In this document: one piece after another, positions 6,982 to 8,880 of the stretch
How the letters are laid out: each line of letters starts with the position of its first letter
Numbering within the stretch: the first letter of the stretch is position 1
Position numbers and translations under genes: made by a program
The notes under the pieces: generated by a model
Databases searched by the model: none
The model's input: the letters and a program-made list of their open reading frames with translations, nothing else
What the model was told of the DNA's origin: nothing
Source of the DNA: Caldifarciminota bacterium
GTDB taxonomy: Bacteria > WOR-3 > Hydrothermia > UBA1063 > CAJXJZ01
Length of the DNA stretch: 8,880 nucleotides
NCBI GenBank assembly: GCA_027073945.1
Contig: JALTEL010000240.1
Coordinates: forward strand, 1-8,880
Direction: 5' to 3'

Positions 6982-8209
6982 GTTATTGTTGATTGCCGGT
7001 GCGCGACCAAATTTCATGAAGATTGCACCTATAATAAGAAGCCTAAAGCTGAAAGCTGAAAGCTCAAAGATAGAAGACAGCAGTCAAAAGCTCAAAGCCA
7101 ACAGCAATCCGCAGACCCGCCTGCCACTCCAAGGCACGAGCGGGCAGGTTACCACAGTACGGTCTCTCGGAGCTACGGGGCAGGCGCAGCAGGTACAGAT
7201 TGAGTATAAACTGGTGCATACTGGTCAGCACTATGATTATGAGATGTCACAGGCCTTCTTTGAGGACTTGGATATCCCAAAGCCGGATTATTTTTTAAAT
7301 GTGGGGTCGGGTAGCCACGCGGAGCAGACAGCCAAAACAATGGTTGAATTTGAGAAGGTATGCGAGAAAGAGAAACCTCATATTGTCATTGTTGTAGGCG
7401 ATGTCAATTCTACATTAGCGTGCAGTATCGTGGCTAAAAAATTCAATATCAAGGTAGCGCACGTGGAGGCAGGGTTGCGTAGCTTCGACTTGACAATGCC
7501 GGAAGAGATCAACCGCATGGTCACGGATGCTATCACGGACTATTTCTTTGTTACTGAACAGAGTGCCATAGAAAACTTGAAAAGAGAGGGGAAACCGGAG
7601 GAGAGGATATACTTTGTTGGGCACGTGATGATCGATAACCTGCTTTATCAGCTTAAAAAAATTGAGAACGCAGGATGCGTTTCGTCAAATTATCAAAGGC
7701 TTAAGCAGGAACTTGGCCAGTATGCCTTTTTAACTTTGCATCGTCCATCCAATGTGGATTCTAAGGAAACCTTGACAGGAATTGTCGAGGCCCTGAATCT
7801 GATTTCTAAAAAGATACCTATCGTTTTTCCCGTGCATCCGAGAACGGCAAAGATGCTCAAATATTTTAGATGTAAATTATCGGAAAGGGTTCATCAGACA
7901 CCTCCTCTAAGATATCAGGATGCCTTGTTTCTCTGGAAGGATGCGAAATTAGTCATGACGGATAGCGGTGGATTGCAGGAAGAGACAACCGCCCTTGGTA
8001 TCCCATGTCTCACGTTAAGAGATAATACGGAACGGCCTATTACCTGCGAGATCGGAACAAATAGGCTGGTTGGCAACAGGCCATCGAAAATAATAAGGGG
8101 ATTTGAAGAAGTAATAAATGGAGGGAAAATTAAAGGAAAAGTTCCACCTATGTGGGACGGTAAAGCGGCCGAGCGTATTGTGGATATTTTGTTGCAAGTC
8201 ATTGAATAG
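6974..8209 (+). CDS. wecB: UDP-N-acetylglucosamine 2-epimerase (non-hydrolysing), with an N-terminal insertion
   Basis: This enzyme interconverts UDP-GlcNAc and UDP-ManNAc in the cytosol, supplying ManNAc-type donors. The GT-B fold motifs are present: GARPNFMKIAPI (residues 9-20), VHTGQHYDYEMS (81-92), VGDVNSTLA (141-149), HVEAGLRS (163-170), PEEINR (176-181), HRPSN (256-260), VHPRT (287-291) and TDSGGLQEE (329-337). These include the residues expected for catalysis and UDP binding. The start is TTG 6974, with aagga (6961-6965) 8 bases upstream and an 8-base overlap with the preceding gene; later starts would destroy the first Rossmann strand. At 411 residues it is about 45-50 longer than the usual 360-380. 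The excess is a low-complexity, repeat-derived block at about residues 26-75, between the first helix and the VHTGQH strand. If that loop is tolerated the enzyme is active, since nothing else is missing. Confidence 0.93.
   Translation: MIKLLLIAGARPNFMKIAPIIRSLKLKAESSKIEDSSQKLKANSNPQTRLPLQGTSGQVTTVRSLGATGQAQQVQIEYKLVHTGQHYDYEMSQAFFEDLDIPKPDYFLNVGSGSHAEQTAKTMVEFEKVCEKEKPHIVIVVGDVNSTLACSIVAKKFNIKVAHVEAGLRSFDLTMPEEINRMVTDAITDYFFVTEQSAIENLKREGKPEERIYFVGHVMIDNLLYQLKKIENAGCVSSNYQRLKQELGQYAFLTLHRPSNVDSKETLTGIVEALNLISKKIPIVFPVHPRTAKMLKYFRCKLSERVHQTPPLRYQDALFLWKDAKLVMTDSGGLQEETTALGIPCLTLRDNTERPITCEIGTNRLVGNRPSKIIRGFEEVINGGKIKGKVPPMWDGKAAERIVDILLQVIE
7045..7198 (+). repeat. Repeat-derived in-frame insertion inside the epimerase gene
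   Basis: Heptads of the form aaagctN run in tandem from 7045 (aaagctg, aaagctg, aaagctc, then aaagata) and reappear at 7087-7100 (aaagctc, aaagcca). A GC-rich part follows in which cgcctgcc (7118-7125) is the exact reverse complement of ggcaggcg (7179-7186), with a third related unit, gggcagg, at 7142-7148. Translated, it gives a Q/S/K/T/G-rich low-complexity segment lacking epimerase family character, while family sequence resumes at IEYKLVHTGQH. The length is close to 150 bases with no stop, so the frame is kept. It looks like an intergenic dispersed repeat that landed in, or expanded within, the gene. That it occurs elsewhere in the genome is a prediction, not something visible here. Confidence 0.65.
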
Positions 8210-8216
8210 AAATATA

Positions 8217-8880
8217 ATGAAAGACATTAGGGAACTTGATAGCTCGAAAGTGAAAAAGGGGCACACCTCTTCTCGGACTATCTCTTTTCTGGGAATCCCC
8301 ATGCATGCCTGGACCATGGAACAGACTGTTCAGGAAATTTCTCGACGTTTGGATAAAAATATATTTACCCAGCATGTTGTGGTAAACGTTGCTAAACTGG
8401 TTAACATGCAGAAAAATTTAGCTCTGTGTGAGGCTGTCTTGGGATGTGACATTATCAATATTGACGGGATGGGCATTGTTTGGGGGGCACGTATACTGGG
8501 CAAAAATGTGCCTGAACGTGTCTCGGGAATTGACTTGTTTCTCAGATTACTTGAACTGGCTTCCGAGCGAGGAGAGAAGGTTTACCTACTGGGAGCTAAA
8601 AAAGATGTGATTGAGAAGGCAGTTGACAACCTTCAGCATGATTTCCCTAATTTGAAAATAGCGGGTTGGCATCATGGATATTTCTGGGATAATGAGGAAA
8701 TGGTTGTTAATGAAATTGCCTCGTCTGGCGCAAAGATGCTTTTTATAGCAATTTCATCTCCCCAAAAAGAAGAATTTATGCATAAATGGCGGGGGAAATT
8801 GGGGGTAAAGTTTGCCATGGGGGTTGGTGGTACCTTTGATATTGTGGCTGGGAAAACAAAAAGGGCGCCAGAATGGATGG
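8217..8880 (+). CDS. WecG/TagA/CpsF family glycosyltransferase (GT26), 3' end outside the window
   Basis: The open frame runs from ATG 8217 to the window edge (221 codons). Family motifs are HVVVNVAKLVNMQ, INIDGMGIVW (82-89 region, with the D83-type acid expected in the active site), RVSGIDLF (101-108), VYLLGA (122-127), AGWHHGYF, ISSPQKEEF (179-187) and GVGGTFDIVAGKTKRAPEW (202-220). Family members transfer ManNAc (TagA) or ManNAcA (WecG) from the UDP sugar to an undecaprenyl-diphosphate-linked GlcNAc at the inner membrane face. The neighbouring UDP-GlcNAc 2-epimerase makes the matching precursor. It starts 7 bases after that gene, without an obvious Shine-Dalgarno site. There is a polar tail of about 20 residues before the conserved ISFLGIPMHAWT. 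The usual PKQE-like motif reads PQKE here. The typical full length is about 240-260 residues, so only the last few dozen are missing; nothing suggests that it is broken. Confidence 0.92.
   Translation, partial: MKDIRELDSSKVKKGHTSSRTISFLGIPMHAWTMEQTVQEISRRLDKNIFTQHVVVNVAKLVNMQKNLALCEAVLGCDIINIDGMGIVWGARILGKNVPERVSGIDLFLRLLELASERGEKVYLLGAKKDVIEKAVDNLQHDFPNLKIAGWHHGYFWDNEEMVVNEIASSGAKMLFIAISSPQKEEFMHKWRGKLGVKFAMGVGGTFDIVAGKTKRAPEWM

Noticed and set aside
7045..7100. The aaagctN heptads as a CRISPR-like array
   Set aside because: The units are 7 bases, contiguous, without spacers, and lie within an open coding frame.
8428..8610. A 60-codon open frame beginning MRLSWDV
   Set aside because: It is out of frame inside the clear WecG/TagA family gene that starts at 8217 and runs off the window; it has no family character.
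1..8880. tRNA, rRNA, riboswitch, transposase or integrase genes
   Set aside because: I looked through the gaps and both ends and saw no supporting sequence; the space is almost fully taken by the seven genes and two repeat elements.

Overview
The window is a fragment of a surface-polysaccharide (capsule, exopolysaccharide or O-antigen type) biosynthesis locus. All recognisable genes lie on the + strand and are tightly packed. Genus cannot be read from it: there is no rRNA, tRNA or marker gene. A diderm bacterium of moderate GC is likely. Sampled 60-base lines run from about 28 to 60 % GC in the genes and about 15 % in the central intergenic gap. Little-studied environmental phyla with such loci, for example Planctomycetota or Omnitrophota, are possible, but this is a weak inference.

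Layout. Positions 1-125 are AT-rich, non-coding and end in the 18-base sequence aagtccgaaacttgagtt. Directly after it comes the C-terminal half of a GT-B glycosyltransferase (126-629), with no start and no N-terminal domain. It overlaps a DUF362 protein (616-1968), which is followed by a PaaK/CapK-like adenylate-forming enzyme (1975-3396). An AT-rich gap (3397-3629) is bounded by perfect 19-base inverted repeats, and its right end carries the same 18-base sequence as position 108-125. Then come a two-domain oxidoreductase (3630-5786), a predicted (alpha/alpha)-toroid protein of unknown activity (5788-6981), a UDP-GlcNAc 2-epimerase (6974-8209) and the start of a WecG/TagA/CpsF glycosyltransferase (8217 to the window end).

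How the genes fit together. The epimerase makes UDP-ManNAc, and the GT26-family transferase next to it is of a type that uses UDP-ManNAc or UDP-ManNAcA on a lipid-linked acceptor, so these two form a plausible donor-plus-transferase pair. The DUF362 protein, the PaaK-like enzyme, the fused dehydrogenase and the toroid protein look like a sugar-modification module whose chemistry is not settled. All products appear cytosolic; no membrane segments or signal peptides were seen.

The most notable signals are not the enzymes. First, two related small inverted-repeat elements (MITE-like): one sits at the break point of the glycosyltransferase and one exactly between a stop codon and the next start. 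Removing the second would leave a normal 9-base operon gap. Second, an in-frame insertion of about 50 codons near the N-terminus of the epimerase is built from AAAGCTN heptads and a GC-rich inverted repeat, and looks like an intergenic repeat that became coding.
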